Assembly: GCF_000807275.1 (NCBI RefSeq)
Contig: NZ_CP009056.1
Coordinates: 2,109,192 to 2,173,191 of the forward strand
Length of the DNA: 64,000 bases
Direction of reading: 5' to 3'
Source of the DNA: Frischella perrara
GTDB lineage: Bacteria; Pseudomonadota; Gammaproteobacteria; Enterobacterales; Orbaceae
The notes below the pieces were generated by a model. That model was not told where the DNA came from. It did not search any database and saw nothing but the letters and a program-made list of their open reading frames with translations. Shown here in pieces: positions 10,648 through 21,485 of the stretch. Position 1 is the first letter of the stretch, and each line of letters opens with the position of its first letter. Position numbers and translations under genes: made by a program.

Positions 10648-10775
10648 CTGTAGTTTCTCTGATTAAAGACCATCCAGTTAACAATATCTCTTAGATTAGT
10701 TTACATTATCTTCATCAATTATGAAAATAAAACTAATAGAAACAATGAATTCTAGTTAAAATTGGTAAAAGAAAA

Positions 10776-11156
10776 CTAATAACGAATCATCGTTTTATCA
10801 ATATTTTGCGCCCAATCATCAATACCATTTTTCAAATTATAAATTTGGCTTTCATCAAATCCATTATCAATTAAATAAAGTGCAACATTTAAGCTTCTTA
10901 TTCCATGGTGGCAATAGATGACTATCATTTTATCATCTGGAATTTTATCCAGATAAAGCGGAATTAAATTCATTGGAATATGAATTGATTGTGGTAAATG
11001 ACAAATCGACACTTCGCTAGCTTCACGAACATCCAGCAAAAAAATATCATCAGGTTGATTAGTTAAGATTTCATCTAATTGCCGGCTAGAAAGTGATTGT
11101 ATTTCATTACGCATAGTTTTATTTAATTTAGCATTGTTGAGAATGGTATCTATCAT
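10776..11156 (-). CDS. Rhodanese-domain protein
   Basis: A single rhodanese domain of 126 residues. The substrate entry motif FLLDVREASEVSICHLPQS and the active-site loop YCHHGIRSL with the catalytic Cys are intact, so it should accept sulfur from a donor such as thiosulfate or a protein persulfide. The first 14 residues before MRNEIQ have no clear family match, so translation could start at the later Met. Its physiological partner cannot be inferred. Confidence 0.85.
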   Translation of the reverse strand: MIDTILNNAKLNKTMRNEIQSLSSRQLDEILTNQPDDIFLLDVREASEVSICHLPQSIHIPMNLIPLYLDKIPDDKMIVIYCHHGIRSLNVALYLIDNGFDESQIYNLKNGIDDWAQNIDKTMIRY

Positions 11157-11235
11157 AACAAATATGATATAAAACTCATTATTTCACAAAGTAGGGTAAT
11201 GATATTACCCTACTCAATCCGTGTTATTTTATTTG

Positions 11236-13860
11236 TTATGCGTTATTTTCTAATCCTTTTGTGATTTTCTCATAAAGATCATTCGATAAATTATTTAATT
11301 TCAATAATCTTTCTAAAGCTTCACGCATTAATGATGCTCGTTTTTCATCATAACGTTTTAAACGTATCAATGGATCAATAAGTCGTGATGCAACTTGTGG
11401 GTTTTTCTGATTTAATTCTGTAAGAATTTCCACCAAGAAATGATAACCACTTCCATCTAGCATATGAAATGCTGCTGGATTATTATTCACAAAGGCACCA
11501 ATTAGCGATCTAACTCGATTTGGATTATTTAATGAAAATGAACGATGAGTAAGTAGTTTTTTTACAATTTGTAATGCATTGTTCGGACTACTCGCTTGTA
11601 ATGCAAACCATTTATCCATTACCAATCCATCTTTATGCCATTGTTCATCAAAATCTGTCAATAAAATGTCTTTACATGGCAACTGAGCCATAACAGCCGT
11701 ATGCAAAGCAGCTAGGCTATCTGTCATATTATCTGCTTGTTCATATTGACTTTTAACTAGTAAATCTGCTTGTTTTTTATTATCTGCAAAAGACAATATA
11801 TATAAACAACAGTTTCTTAACGCACGTTTTGCCATATCGGTGTGCGTGATACGGTAATAAGGTAAACTATGGTGATGATAAATTGCGTATAATTCATCAT
11901 ACAATCCATTAGCAAACTGACATAACAAGAATTTTCTTACCTGATAAATAGCATCGGGATCAACGATTGTGAACAGATTTGCTATTTCATTTTCTGACGG
12001 TAATGTCAATATTTGTGCAATTAGTGCTGAGTCAAGTTGTTCAGATAGTAATATTGCTCTAAATCCATCAATCACAGTATCAGGTAAAATAAGCGATTGT
12101 TTTTGTTGGTAATTACTAACATTCAAATAAATATATTTAGCTAGCAACATTTGAGCAGCATCATAACGATTAAAAGCATTATTTGCTTTTTGCATTAAAA
12201 AAATAAGTTCATTATCTTGATAATTATAATGAAGTTTAACTGGTGCAGAAAAATCTTGTAGTAAGGCAATAATTGGTTTTTCTTTTACATTTTCAAAAAT
12301 AAATTGTTGTTGTGCTTGATGTAGATTAAGTACCTGATTAATTGTTTGACCTTGATATTGTAAATTAATTAATTCACCACTACCTTGATAAAGCTCAATA
12401 GCCAATGGTATATGCAATGGCTGTTTTTCTGACTGATCTAAGGTTGGTGGCGTCATTTGTTTAACAGTTAAAGTATATTGTTGATTTTGCTGATCATAAT
12501 GATCCGTTATAGTAAGTTCAGGCGTCCCTGACTGACTATACCATAACTTAAAGTGTGTTAAATCAATACCAGAAGCATCCTGCATTGCTTGAACAAAATC
12601 ATCACAAGTAGCAGCACTACCATCATGACGTTGGAAGTAAAGTTGCATTCCTGCTTGGAATTTTTCTTCACCTAACAGGGTATGCATCATACGAATAACT
12701 TCAGCACCCTTTTCATAAACTGTGACCGTATAAAAGTTATTCATTTCAATGACTTTATCTGGGCGGATTGGATGAGCCATAGGGCTAGCATCTTCTGCAA
12801 ACTGTACTGTACGGAGAATCTTAACATCATCAATTCGTTTGACGGCTCGCGATCCCATGTCAGCACTAAATTCTTGATCTCGAAATACGGTGAGGCCTTC
12901 TTTTAGACTCAATTGGAACCAATCTCGGCAAGTCACCCTATTACCTGTCCAATTATGAAAATATTCATGTCCGATTACTCCTTCAATACCTAAATAGTCA
13001 TGATCGGTTGCGGTTTCAGGTTTTGCTAATACATATTTAGAATTAAAAATATTTAAACCTTTATTTTCCATAGCTCCCATATTGAAAAAATCAACAGCAA
13101 CTATCATAAAAATATCTAAATCATATTCAAGACCAAAACGGCTTTCGTCCCATTGCATTGCATTTTTAAGACTAGTCATCGCCCATTGAGAACGATCCAA
13201 GTTACCTTTATCAACATAGATTTCTAAATCTACTTTTCGTTGAGATTTACTTATAAATGTATCACATAATACATCAAAATCACCTGCTACTAATGCAAAT
13301 AAATAACTCGGTTTTGGAAAAGGATCTTGCCATTGAACCCAATGACGACCATCATCCAATTGACCTTGAGCGATACGGTTACCATTAGAAAGTAGATAAG
13401 GATAAAGTGCTTTGTTCGCTGTAATTCGAGTGGTGAAACGTGCTAGTACATCGGGCCGATCTAAATAATAAGTAATATGGCGGAAACCTTCAGCTTCACA
13501 TTGTGTGCATAAAGCATCTCCAGAGACATATAATCCTTCTAACGCTGTATTATCAATTGGTTTTATTTCATTAATAATTGTTAAAGTAAATTCTTCTGGC
13601 ACATGGTAAATTTCAATTCCAGATTCTGTGATTTTGTAATCATGCCATGGTTGTTCATTAATATTAATAGTGAGAAGTTTAAGGTCTTCACCATCCAAAA
13701 TAAGCGTATCTTGAGCTTTATTTTGCTGTACGATATGACTACGAGCTGTAACTGTCGTAAGTTCTGGAGCAAGATCAAATTCAAGATCAATATCAATAAT
13801 AGTAAAATCTGGCTTTTTATAATCTAAACGATATTTAGCAATTGGGCTATTTTTGTTCAT
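11236..13860 (-). CDS. pepN: Aminopeptidase N
   Basis: An 874-residue M1-family zinc metallopeptidase, close to the enteric PepN length of 870. The exopeptidase motif GAMENKGLNIFN precedes the zinc site HEYFHNWTGNRVTCRDW, with the third ligand Glu in LKEGLTVFRD. It removes N-terminal amino acids from peptides in late cytosolic protein turnover. It is transcribed alone, divergent from pncB, as in E. coli. No disruption is seen. Confidence 0.97.
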   Translation of the reverse strand: MNKNSPIAKYRLDYKKPDFTIIDIDLEFDLAPELTTVTARSHIVQQNKAQDTLILDGEDLKLLTININEQPWHDYKITESGIEIYHVPEEFTLTIINEIKPIDNTALEGLYVSGDALCTQCEAEGFRHITYYLDRPDVLARFTTRITANKALYPYLLSNGNRIAQGQLDDGRHWVQWQDPFPKPSYLFALVAGDFDVLCDTFISKSQRKVDLEIYVDKGNLDRSQWAMTSLKNAMQWDESRFGLEYDLDIFMIVAVDFFNMGAMENKGLNIFNSKYVLAKPETATDHDYLGIEGVIGHEYFHNWTGNRVTCRDWFQLSLKEGLTVFRDQEFSADMGSRAVKRIDDVKILRTVQFAEDASPMAHPIRPDKVIEMNNFYTVTVYEKGAEVIRMMHTLLGEEKFQAGMQLYFQRHDGSAATCDDFVQAMQDASGIDLTHFKLWYSQSGTPELTITDHYDQQNQQYTLTVKQMTPPTLDQSEKQPLHIPLAIELYQGSGELINLQYQGQTINQVLNLHQAQQQFIFENVKEKPIIALLQDFSAPVKLHYNYQDNELIFLMQKANNAFNRYDAAQMLLAKYIYLNVSNYQQKQSLILPDTVIDGFRAILLSEQLDSALIAQILTLPSENEIANLFTIVDPDAIYQVRKFLLCQFANGLYDELYAIYHHHSLPYYRITHTDMAKRALRNCCLYILSFADNKKQADLLVKSQYEQADNMTDSLAALHTAVMAQLPCKDILLTDFDEQWHKDGLVMDKWFALQASSPNNALQIVKKLLTHRSFSLNNPNRVRSLIGAFVNNNPAAFHMLDGSGYHFLVEILTELNQKNPQVASRLIDPLIRLKRYDEKRASLMREALERLLKLNNLSNDLYEKITKGLENNA

Positions 13861-13986
13861 AATTCACTCAAATGTCTGACTAAATAAGTAAAGTATATTA
13901 CGCTTTATTATGAAATAATATACTCCTTAATTTTTATTCTGCTATAATTTGATAAATCAGTTAGGACAACTCTTTTATACATTTAC

Positions 13987-15189
13987 ATGCAATCACCAAT
14001 ATTAACATCTTTATTAGATACCGATGCTTATAAATTACATATGCAACAAGCGGTATTTCATCATTATCCCGATATAACTGTTGCTGCTGAATTTCGATGT
14101 CGTAACAATGAAAAACTTGGTATTTATGTTGATGCTATAAAATACCAAATTGGATTAATGGAAAAACTCTTTTTAACAGAGAATGAATTTAACTATCTAA
14201 ATCAAACGGGCTATTTTAAACATGACTATTTGATGTGGTTAAAAAATTGGCGATTTGACCATAACCTCGTAACTATTCGTGATGATAATGGTGAACTTTA
14301 CATCCGTATAGAAGGGAAATGGCTTGATGTCATTTTATGGGAAGTGCCACTCTTGGCCGTAATCAGCGAAATTGCTCATAGGGATCGAACGCCTGATGTT
14401 GGAATTGAGCAAGCTATTACGCATCTAAAAGATAAGCTAGCAAGTTTTAATCATAAAACCGCATCTTTTGATATGTCACAATTTTTACTAATGGATTTTG
14501 GTACTCGTAGACGTTACTCTTTCAAAGTACAAGAAGCCGTTGTTTGTTATTTGAAAGATCATTTCCCAGATTTCAATAGTACCAGTAATTACTTATTAGC
14601 ATTTAAATATGGATTAAAGCCAGTTGGTACACAGGCGCATGAATGGTTTCAAGCACATCAAAGATTAACAGATAATTTATCTGACTGCCAACGTAAAGCT
14701 TTACATGTGTGGCTTGAAGAATATCCGCACGATCTTGATATTGCTTTAACAGATTGCATAACTATGGATGCTTTTCTAAAAGATTTTGATAAAGAATTGG
14801 CAACTCGTTATCAAGGATTACGTCATGATTCAGGAGATCCAATTGAATGGGGTGAAAAAGCTATCGCTCATTATCAAAGAATGGGGATTGATCCTAAAAC
14901 CAAAATTCTTGTTTTTTCTGATAGCCTAAATTTTGATAAAGCCATTAAGATTTATCAACATTTTTATAATCGTGTTAAACTATCTTTCGGCATGGGAGGA
15001 CATCTTGCCTGTGATATTCCAGCCAAAAAAGACTCAAACACTAAAGCATTAAATATCGTAATAAAATTAGTCGAATGTAATGGTCAATCTGTTGCTAAAT
15101 TATCAGATAGTCCTGGGAAAACAATATCTCAAGATACTAATTTTATCGAAGAGCTAAAAAGAACATTTGATGTAACAGGCAACATTTAA
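13987..15189 (+). CDS. pncB: Nicotinate phosphoribosyltransferase
   Basis: A 400-residue enzyme that joins nicotinate to PRPP, with ATP hydrolysis, to make nicotinate mononucleotide for NAD salvage. Family landmarks: [16 protein letters not shown] at the N-terminus, [17 protein letters not shown] in the barrel, [14 protein letters not shown], and [16 protein letters not shown] for the PRPP site. Length and start match enteric PncB. It precedes asnS with a 37-base gap, the order found in enteric genomes. Confidence 0.97.
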   Translation: MQSPILTSLLDTDAYKLHMQQAVFHHYPDITVAAEFRCRNNEKLGIYVDAIKYQIGLMEKLFLTENEFNYLNQTGYFKHDYLMWLKNWRFDHNLVTIRDDNGELYIRIEGKWLDVILWEVPLLAVISEIAHRDRTPDVGIEQAITHLKDKLASFNHKTASFDMSQFLLMDFGTRRRYSFKVQEAVVCYLKDHFPDFNSTSNYLLAFKYGLKPVGTQAHEWFQAHQRLTDNLSDCQRKALHVWLEEYPHDLDIALTDCITMDAFLKDFDKELATRYQGLRHDSGDPIEWGEKAIAHYQRMGIDPKTKILVFSDSLNFDKAIKIYQHFYNRVKLSFGMGGHLACDIPAKKDSNTKALNIVIKLVECNGQSVAKLSDSPGKTISQDTNFIEELKRTFDVTGNI

Positions 15190-15226
15190 ATACAAGGTTA
15201 AACAACGCATAATGGAAATGACAAAC

Positions 15227-16630
15227 ATGAGTACTATTGCACCAATTACGGATATTTTACAAGGTAAAATTGCAGTTGGCAGTTCAGTTACCGTTCAAGG
15301 ATGGATTAGAACCCGCCGTGATTCTAAAGCTGGAATTTCATTTTTAGCAATCTATGATGGTTCATGCTTTAATCCGATTCAAGCTGTCGTTGAAAATACC
15401 TTATCAAATTATGAAAATGATGTATTAAAATTGACTACAGGATGCTCTGTAGAAGTAACAGGCGTTGTGGTAGAAAGTCCGGGTCAAGGTCAGCAATATG
15501 AATTACAAACCACTAAAGTAAAAGTATACGGTTTTGTTGAAGATCCTGAAACTTACCCTATGGCGGCAAAACGCCACTCTATTGAATATCTACGTGAAGT
15601 AGCGCACTTAAGACCTAGAACAAATATTGTCGGAGCAATAACCCGTGTTCGCCATACTTTAGCAAATGCTATTCATCAGTTTTTTAACGATAGAGGGTTT
15701 TACTGGATTTCAACACCAATAATTACTGCATCAGATACAGAAGGTGCCGGTGAGATGTTTCGTGTATCAACTTTAGATCTAGTTAACTTACCTAAACAAG
15801 ACAATGGTAAAATTGATTTTGATAAGGACTTTTTTGGCAAAGAGTCATTTTTAACGGTTTCCGGTCAGCTTAATGCTGAGACTTATGCTTGCGCATTATC
15901 GAAAGTCTATACTTTTGGTCCAACTTTTAGAGCAGAAAATTCAAATACTACACGTCACTTAGCCGAGTTTTGGATGATGGAACCAGAAGTTGCTTTTGCC
16001 AATCTCGATGATATAGCTAAATTAGCTGAAGATATGCTTAAATTTGTATTTAAAGCTGTCCTAGAAAAACGCGCTGATGATATGCAGTTTTTTGCTCAAC
16101 ATGTTGATAAAGAAGCAATCTCAAGATTAGAAAACTTCATCAATTCGGACTTCGTACAAGTTGATTATAGTGATGCTATTACTATTTTACAAAAATGCAA
16201 TGTGAAGTTTGAAAATCATGTTAGTTGGGGAATTGATTTAGCTTCTGAACATGAACGCTACTTAGCTGAAAAACACTTTAAAGCTCCAGTAGTTGTCAAA
16301 AACTATCCTAAAGATATAAAAGCATTCTATATGCGAATGAATGAGGATGGTAAAACGGTCGCCGCTATGGATGTGTTAGCTCCAGGAATTGGTGAAATTA
16401 TTGGTGGGTCCCAACGTGAAGAAAGATTAGAAATGTTAGATCAACGCATGGCTGAAATGGGATTAAACAAAGAGGATTACTGGTGGTATCGTGATTTACG
16501 CCGCTATGGAACCGTCCCACATTCTGGTTTTGGTTTAGGGTTTGAAAGACTTATTGTATACATTACTGGTGTCCAAAATGTACGAGATGTAATACCGTTC
16601 CCAAGAACACCAAGAAATGCTAATTTTTAG
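15227..16630 (+). CDS. asnS: Asparaginyl-tRNA synthetase
   Basis: A 467-residue class IIb synthetase that charges tRNA-Asn. It has an N-terminal OB-fold ([20 protein letters not shown]), class II motif 2 ([17 protein letters not shown]) and motif 3 ([11 protein letters not shown]), and ends [10 protein letters not shown] like its enteric homologues. An upstream in-frame ATG exists at 15212, but the family start MSTIAPITD corresponds to 15227, which has a GGAAA stretch at suitable distance. Adjacent to pncB, possibly co-transcribed. Confidence 0.97.
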   Translation: MSTIAPITDILQGKIAVGSSVTVQGWIRTRRDSKAGISFLAIYDGSCFNPIQAVVENTLSNYENDVLKLTTGCSVEVTGVVVESPGQGQQYELQTTKVKVYGFVEDPETYPMAAKRHSIEYLREVAHLRPRTNIVGAITRVRHTLANAIHQFFNDRGFYWISTPIITASDTEGAGEMFRVSTLDLVNLPKQDNGKIDFDKDFFGKESFLTVSGQLNAETYACALSKVYTFGPTFRAENSNTTRHLAEFWMMEPEVAFANLDDIAKLAEDMLKFVFKAVLEKRADDMQFFAQHVDKEAISRLENFINSDFVQVDYSDAITILQKCNVKFENHVSWGIDLASEHERYLAEKHFKAPVVVKNYPKDIKAFYMRMNEDGKTVAAMDVLAPGIGEIIGGSQREERLEMLDQRMAEMGLNKEDYWWYRDLRRYGTVPHSGFGLGFERLIVYITGVQNVRDVIPFPRTPRNANF

Positions 16631-16665
16631 TCTTAATTAGATGAATATTTAATAACATATAAGCT

Positions 16666-16702
16666 AAATTATGCTTGTTTTTTAAGCAAACAAACATAAT
16701 TT
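16666..16702 (+). terminator. A/T-rich stem-loop downstream of asnS
   Basis: Fifteen-base arms (16666-16680 and 16688-16702) pair at 14 of 15 positions around a 7-base loop. It sits 36 bases after the asnS stop. It lacks a clean T-tract, so termination is likely but not certain. Confidence 0.5.
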
Positions 16703-16735
16703 ATACATTAGACAGCTTGTTTTGCTAAAAGTTCA

Positions 16736-16893
16736 CTTGATTTTGAAAAAGATTCAATATAATTTGTAACAATAAATAAACAATCAATGATTACTTATGG
16801 TGAGTGGTCATTAAAAAAACTGACACCATGCTTTCATTAGTTTATATGTGGCAGTGGCAGGTGTCTTAATAACAACACCAATGAGGGTATAAA
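16736..16893 (+). promoter_or_regulatory. Porin promoter and long 5' leader
   Basis: A TATAAT -10 box at 16758-16763 has a TTGAT-type -35 at about 16736-16741 (spacing about 16). Transcription would start near 16770 and leave a leader of about 120 bases before the porin ATG. The leader holds GACACC (16822-16827) and its complement GGTGTC (16860-16865), which can pair. Long porin leaders are common targets of small RNAs in enteric bacteria; that role here is inference. Confidence 0.5.
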
Positions 16894-17922
16894 ATGAAAC
16901 GTAATCTATTAGCAATCGCTATCCCTGCACTTCTAGTAGCTGGTGCAGCAAACGCATCTATTGAAGTTTGGAATAAAGACGGTAACAAATTAAATATTAA
17001 TGGTCGTGTTTACGCATTAAATTACTTAGGCGATACTAAAAATACTATTGATGAGGAAGGTGACAAAACTACCGCTCGTCTAGGTTTCACCGGTGAAACT
17101 CAAGTAACTGATTCTTTATCTGGTTATGGACGTGCAGAATGGGAAACTAAAGCAGGTAAAGGTGCATTTAAAGAAACTCGTTATGCATTTGCTGGTTTAA
17201 ACTTTGGTCAATATGGTTCTTTCGACTATGGTCGTAATGACGGTGTTTTAAAAGCTATTACTGCATACACTGACGTATTACCAGAATTTGGTGGTAATGC
17301 TTCTGATAATGATCTTTATGTATTATCTGCTCGTACTAATGCTGTTGCAACTTATCGTAATAGTGGTTTCTACGGTTTAGTTGATGGTTTAGATTTTGCT
17401 GTCCAATATGGTGACAACAAAGCAGATAGTAATTTAAGTGGTGCTGATAAAGAAGCATTCGGATTAAATGCACAATACGCTATTTTAGATACTGGTTTAA
17501 GCATTGGTGGTGGTTATGCGACTACAACTAAAGCTGGCGACGATGAACGCTATAAAACCTACATGGCTGGTGTAAAATATGAAGCATATAATCTTTATTT
17601 AGGTGCTCTTTATAGCCATACTAAACATGATGATGCCAAAGTTAAAGGATTTGAACTTGTTGCTCAATATGGCTTTGACTTTGAAGTTGGTCGTTTAACT
17701 CCATCTGTTGCTTATATTCAACACAAAGGGACTGACTATAAGCAAGCTGGTAGTGACTACTTTGCAAAATATGTAGAAGTCGGTGTTCAATACGATTTCA
17801 ACAAAAACCTTACAGCAGTTGTAGACTACAAAATCAATCTACTTGATGATGATAAAGATTTTGGTTATGCAAAAGCTGATACTAAGAACACATTAGCTTT
17901 AGGTTTAATTTACCAATTCTAA
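16894..17922 (+). CDS. General outer-membrane porin
   Basis: A 342-residue Gram-negative porin of the OmpC/OmpF superfamily. The signal peptide MKRNLLAIAIPALLVAGAAN ends in an Ala-rich cleavage site after about residue 21. The mature protein starts with a first beta strand (IEVWNKDGNKLNINGRVYAL), contains the loop-3 type segment YAFAGLNFGQYGSFDYGRND, and ends LALGLIYQF with the C-terminal Phe needed for BAM-mediated insertion. It should form trimeric channels for small hydrophilic solutes. Its own promoter, long leader and strong terminator mark it as a highly expressed single gene. Confidence 0.93.
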   Translation: MKRNLLAIAIPALLVAGAANASIEVWNKDGNKLNINGRVYALNYLGDTKNTIDEEGDKTTARLGFTGETQVTDSLSGYGRAEWETKAGKGAFKETRYAFAGLNFGQYGSFDYGRNDGVLKAITAYTDVLPEFGGNASDNDLYVLSARTNAVATYRNSGFYGLVDGLDFAVQYGDNKADSNLSGADKEAFGLNAQYAILDTGLSIGGGYATTTKAGDDERYKTYMAGVKYEAYNLYLGALYSHTKHDDAKVKGFELVAQYGFDFEVGRLTPSVAYIQHKGTDYKQAGSDYFAKYVEVGVQYDFNKNLTAVVDYKINLLDDDKDFGYAKADTKNTLALGLIYQF

Positions 17923-17950
17923 TTAAATCATAGCGATTTAATATTAATAG

Positions 17951-17974
17951 AAAGGCACTTTGGTGCCTTTTTTG
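17951..17974 (+). terminator. Rho-independent terminator after the porin gene
   Basis: Stem AAAGGCAC / GTGCCTTT with a TTTG loop followed by a T-tract, 28 bases after the stop codon. Confidence 0.9.
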
Positions 17975-18097
17975 TTTTTCATAATTTTATAAAATTTTAA
18001 AAAAATAATATTATTTTTTGATTGATATTGCACCATTGAATAAACTTTGATAAAAAGTTAGTCAACATTTATATATTTATATGGTATTAGTATCAAT

Positions 18098-18556
18098 ATG
18101 CAATACACAACACGTATATTACCCTGCCAAAAAAACATCGCGCTTGTAGCTCATGATCATTTAAAAAGTTCATTACTTAATTGGTGTACTAAAAATCAAT
18201 CCAAACTTTCACGGCATAATCTTTGGGGAACTGGCACTACTGGAACATTAATAAGACAACAAACCAGTCTAGAAGTTAGAACAATGCTCAGTGGTCCAAT
18301 GGGGGGAGATCAACAAATTGGCGCACTTATTGCTGAAGGTAAAATCGATATTTTAATTTTCTTTTGGGATCCGCTTAATGCTGTGCCCCATGATCCTGAC
18401 GTAAAAGCGCTTCTACGCTTAGCCACAGTTTGGAACATCCCGGTAGCAACAAATCAAGCAACAGCTGATGCTTTAATTCAATCCCCTTTTTTTAGTGATG
18501 AAGTCTCAATAGAGATTCCAGATTATCAGCAATATTTAATTGATCGGACAAAATAA
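18098..18556 (+). CDS. mgsA: Methylglyoxal synthase
   Basis: A 152-residue enzyme that converts dihydroxyacetone phosphate to methylglyoxal and phosphate, bypassing lower glycolysis when phosphate is scarce. Family motifs are complete: [16 protein letters not shown], the phosphate loop [11 protein letters not shown], and [16 protein letters not shown] followed by [19 protein letters not shown], which carries the catalytic Asp. The start at 18098 matches the enteric length of 152. The broken mdtH begins 2 bases after its stop, suggesting an operon. Confidence 0.96.
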   Translation: MQYTTRILPCQKNIALVAHDHLKSSLLNWCTKNQSKLSRHNLWGTGTTGTLIRQQTSLEVRTMLSGPMGGDQQIGALIAEGKIDILIFFWDPLNAVPHDPDVKALLRLATVWNIPVATNQATADALIQSPFFSDEVSIEIPDYQQYLIDRTK

Positions 18557-18558
18557 AA

Positions 18559-19794
18559 ATGCCGATTCCTTCCCAAGCACGAAAGACAGGTAAAATTATA
18601 TTATTATTTGATAACTTATTTATTGTTTTGGGTTTCTATATCGTTTTTCCTTTGGTCTCAACTCATTTTGTAAGTCAAATTGGATGGAGTGCTTTATTTG
18701 TTGGATTTACATTAGGGTTCCGACAGTTTGTACAACAATGATTTGGTTTGATAGGAGGTGCAATTGCTGATCGCTTTGGTGCAAAGCCTATGATTATCAT
18801 TGGCATGTTTTTAAGAGCAATTGGCTTCATCGCTATGGCATTAGCCACTACGCCATGGATATTAGTTTTATCTTGCCTATTATCAGCTTTAGGAGGTTTA
18901 CTTTTCGATCCACCTAGGATGGGTTTAGCAATCAAATTCACACGACCCCATGAAAGAGGACGTTTTATATCTTTACTAATGATTGAAGATAACGCGGGCG
19001 CAGTGATAGGTGCTTTAATCGGTGGGTTTCTTATTGATTATGATTTTCAGTTAGTTTGTTGGTTTGGTGCTTTGGTATTTATGCTATGTGGTATTTTCAA
19101 TATTATCTATCTTCCTGCTTATCACATTGCATTAGGAAAAAATCCAATAATAAAAGGATTGAAAGATGTATTAAAAGATAAAATATTCACATCTTATGTT
19201 TTATCATTAACAGGATACTATATCTTGTGGGTGCAAGTTATGTTGATGTTACCTCTTACAGTAACCAAATTATCAGGTAGTCCTAGCTATGTAAAATGGA
19301 TGTATGGCATTCAAGCAATAATCTCATTAACATTACTCTACCCAATTGCTCGTTGGAGTGAAAAACGTTTTAGATTAGATCAAAGATTGAAATGTGGTCT
19401 TTGGTTAATGACTATTAGTTTTATGTTCATTGCGTTTATATCAGAACTTGATTTATTATTTATATTCATCAGCATATTTTATTTAGGTGCTATAATTGCT
19501 GAACCGGCCAGAGAAACACTAAGCACTTTGTTAGCAAATCCTAAAGCAAAAGGTAGCTATATGGGTTTTAGTCGTCTGGGTCTCGCAATTGGAGGCTTTA
19601 TAGGTTATTCTGGCGCTGGTTGGCTACACGACATTGCAATCAACTTAAACTTACCAACGTTACCCTGGTTTGCCTTAACATTAATTGTTTTTTTTACCAT
19701 TATTTATCTAAATCTATTATTTAAACAACCAGTTCTAGTTGAGAAAACTCGTTTAAGCCAACAGCCGAATAAAATTGACAAGATATCTCTTTAA
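18559..19794 (+). pseudogene. mdtH: MdtH-like MFS efflux gene with one in-frame stop
   Basis: The conceptual protein follows enteric MdtH (DHA1 multidrug efflux family) over its full length of about 410 residues and twelve membrane helices, including RQFVQQ before the break and [13 protein letters not shown] just after it. A TGA at 18739-18741 falls where MdtH has a glycine, so GGA to TGA is the simplest change. No other stop or frameshift is present, and the frame is open to 19794. Reinitiation at a TTG (18748) behind an AGGAGG-like stretch cannot rescue the missing first two helices. It is either a very young pseudogene or a base error. Confidence 0.88.
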
Positions 19795-19812
19795 CCAAAT
19801 TAGATTAAAGGA

Positions 19813-20580
19813 TTAAAAAATCACTTCACCATTTTTAAATAATTTGGCTTGCTTTACTTCGATTGCCTGCCAGATTTCATTAGAAGTCAACGGCATGGTC
19901 GCTATCATTGTTACAATGTCCGAAGGTGTAGTATGAATTTTAAAATCTATCTCAACATCTTCATCAAGTAACTTAGCTTTACCAAATGGTGCTCGACGTG
20001 TTAGCCAATGTAGTTTTGTCGAACAATAAGCAAATAAATACTCTCCATCGGAAATGAGTAAATTACATATTCCAAGTGTATTAAGATAATCAGCACATTG
20101 TTTAATAAATTGGAATACTTCATCTAACTTATTAGGCTTTTTAGGGTATTTTGCTGCTAATTGAGCTAATAAATAACAAAATGCAAATTCGCTATCGGTT
20201 TGACCGATGGGTAAATAATTACCCGTATCTAATTTTTCATAATCAGTTAACTGACCATTATGAGCAAAAGTCCAATTATTACCCCAAAGTTCTCGCGTAA
20301 ATGGATGAGTATTTTCTAAAGCAATGCGACCACGATTAGCTTGCCGAATATGACCAATAACGACTTGTGATTTTATAGGGTAATCTTGCAATAATTTAGA
20401 TATTGGAGAAGAACAACATGGCATTGGATCCTTAAAAGAACGACACCCCTTTCCTTCATAAAAAGTTATTCCCCAACCATCTTTATGTGGTCCTTTTTCT
20501 CCTCCACGACGAGCCAGTCCTTTCAAACTAAAACAAATATCAGTGGGAATATTTGCACTCATACCCAACAATTCACACAT
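19813..20580 (-). CDS. yafJ: Class II glutamine amidotransferase, YafJ family
   Basis: A 255-residue Ntn-hydrolase. The nucleophile is Cys2 in MCELLGMSANIP, followed by HKDGWGITFYEGKG, VIGHIRQANRG with the substrate Arg, and FAHNGQL, all standard in the glutaminase domain of this family. No acceptor domain is attached, so what receives the ammonia is unknown, as for other YafJ proteins. It lies 29 bases downstream of gmhA on the same strand, the gmhA-yafJ pairing seen in E. coli. Confidence 0.94.
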   Translation of the reverse strand: MCELLGMSANIPTDICFSLKGLARRGGEKGPHKDGWGITFYEGKGCRSFKDPMPCCSSPISKLLQDYPIKSQVVIGHIRQANRGRIALENTHPFTRELWGNNWTFAHNGQLTDYEKLDTGNYLPIGQTDSEFAFCYLLAQLAAKYPKKPNKLDEVFQFIKQCADYLNTLGICNLLISDGEYLFAYCSTKLHWLTRRAPFGKAKLLDEDVEIDFKIHTTPSDIVTMIATMPLTSNEIWQAIEVKQAKLFKNGEVIF

Positions 20581-20609
20581 CGCCTTGACCTCTTAAATAG
20601 GTTTAGGAT

Positions 20610-21188
20610 TTATTTTGCCATTTCTTTTTCTATTAACATTATCAGAATATGGATAACTTTAATATGAATTTCTTGTATTCGATCAGCAAAACCGAAATGA
20701 GGAACACGAATTTCAATATCGGCAAGACCACTAATTTTGCCACCATCTTTACCGGTTAAAGCTATAACTTTCATTCCTTTTACTTTCGCTGCATGAATAG
20801 CATTGATTACATTAGCTGAATTACCGGAGGTTGAAATACCTAATAAAACATCACCGGTTTGTCCTACACCTTCCACATAACGTGAAAAAATTGCATCATA
20901 TCCAAAATCATTACCTACACAAGATATATGACTTACATCTGAAATGGCAATCGCTGGATAAGCAGGACGGTTTTCACGATAACGCCCAGTGAGTTCTTCA
21001 GCAAAATGCATTGCATCACAATGTGATCCACCATTACCACAAGAAAGCACTTTACCACCTTTTTTAAATGAATCAGCAATTAATAATGCAGCTTGTTGAA
21101 TAGTTTGAATATTGTGTTCATCGTTAACAAATTTCACTAACACATCTACAGCCTGATTCAATTCGGTTTGAATATCATTTATATACAT
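20610..21188 (-). CDS. gmhA: Sedoheptulose 7-phosphate isomerase
   Basis: A 192-residue SIS-domain enzyme that makes D-glycero-D-manno-heptose 7-phosphate, the first step to ADP-heptose for the LPS inner core. Motifs: [30 protein letters not shown], and [17 protein letters not shown], with His and Glu residues of the zinc site near [14 protein letters not shown]. Length equals the enteric protein. The 297-base gap upstream (21189-21485) is A/T-rich and shows no gene. Confidence 0.96.
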   Translation of the reverse strand: MYINDIQTELNQAVDVLVKFVNDEHNIQTIQQAALLIADSFKKGGKVLSCGNGGSHCDAMHFAEELTGRYRENRPAYPAIAISDVSHISCVGNDFGYDAIFSRYVEGVGQTGDVLLGISTSGNSANVINAIHAAKVKGMKVIALTGKDGGKISGLADIEIRVPHFGFADRIQEIHIKVIHILIMLIEKEMAK

Positions 21189-21485
21189 AACAAAACAACC
21201 TTTTATTTAATAATAAGTACGTATCATAACAGTTTATATTTTTATAATATAAATATTGTTATAAATTGTAGCATTACAAGCTAGCTAATAAATTTAAATT
21301 AATAGATTTATTTCGTATTATATGGATAGATTAGATTAGCTTATATAGTTATTCAATAAGATTTGCATGTTTATTTTAAATAAGATAACAAAAGGTTGAG
21401 TAGTAATAGTTTGATAAACTAAGCAAAATAAATCGTAGAAGAAGTCTTAATGATGTTGAGGGTGCCAGAAAATTAGTAGCAACAA

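Noticed and set aside
18739-18741. TGA in mdtH as selenocysteine or reassigned codon
   Set aside because: The aligned residue is glycine, no selenocysteine insertion hairpin is evident, and TGA is used as a normal stop elsewhere in the window.
21189-21485. Far attachment site of the prophage
   Set aside because: I looked for a copy of the tRNA-Ser 3' end here and found none; the site is probably deleted.
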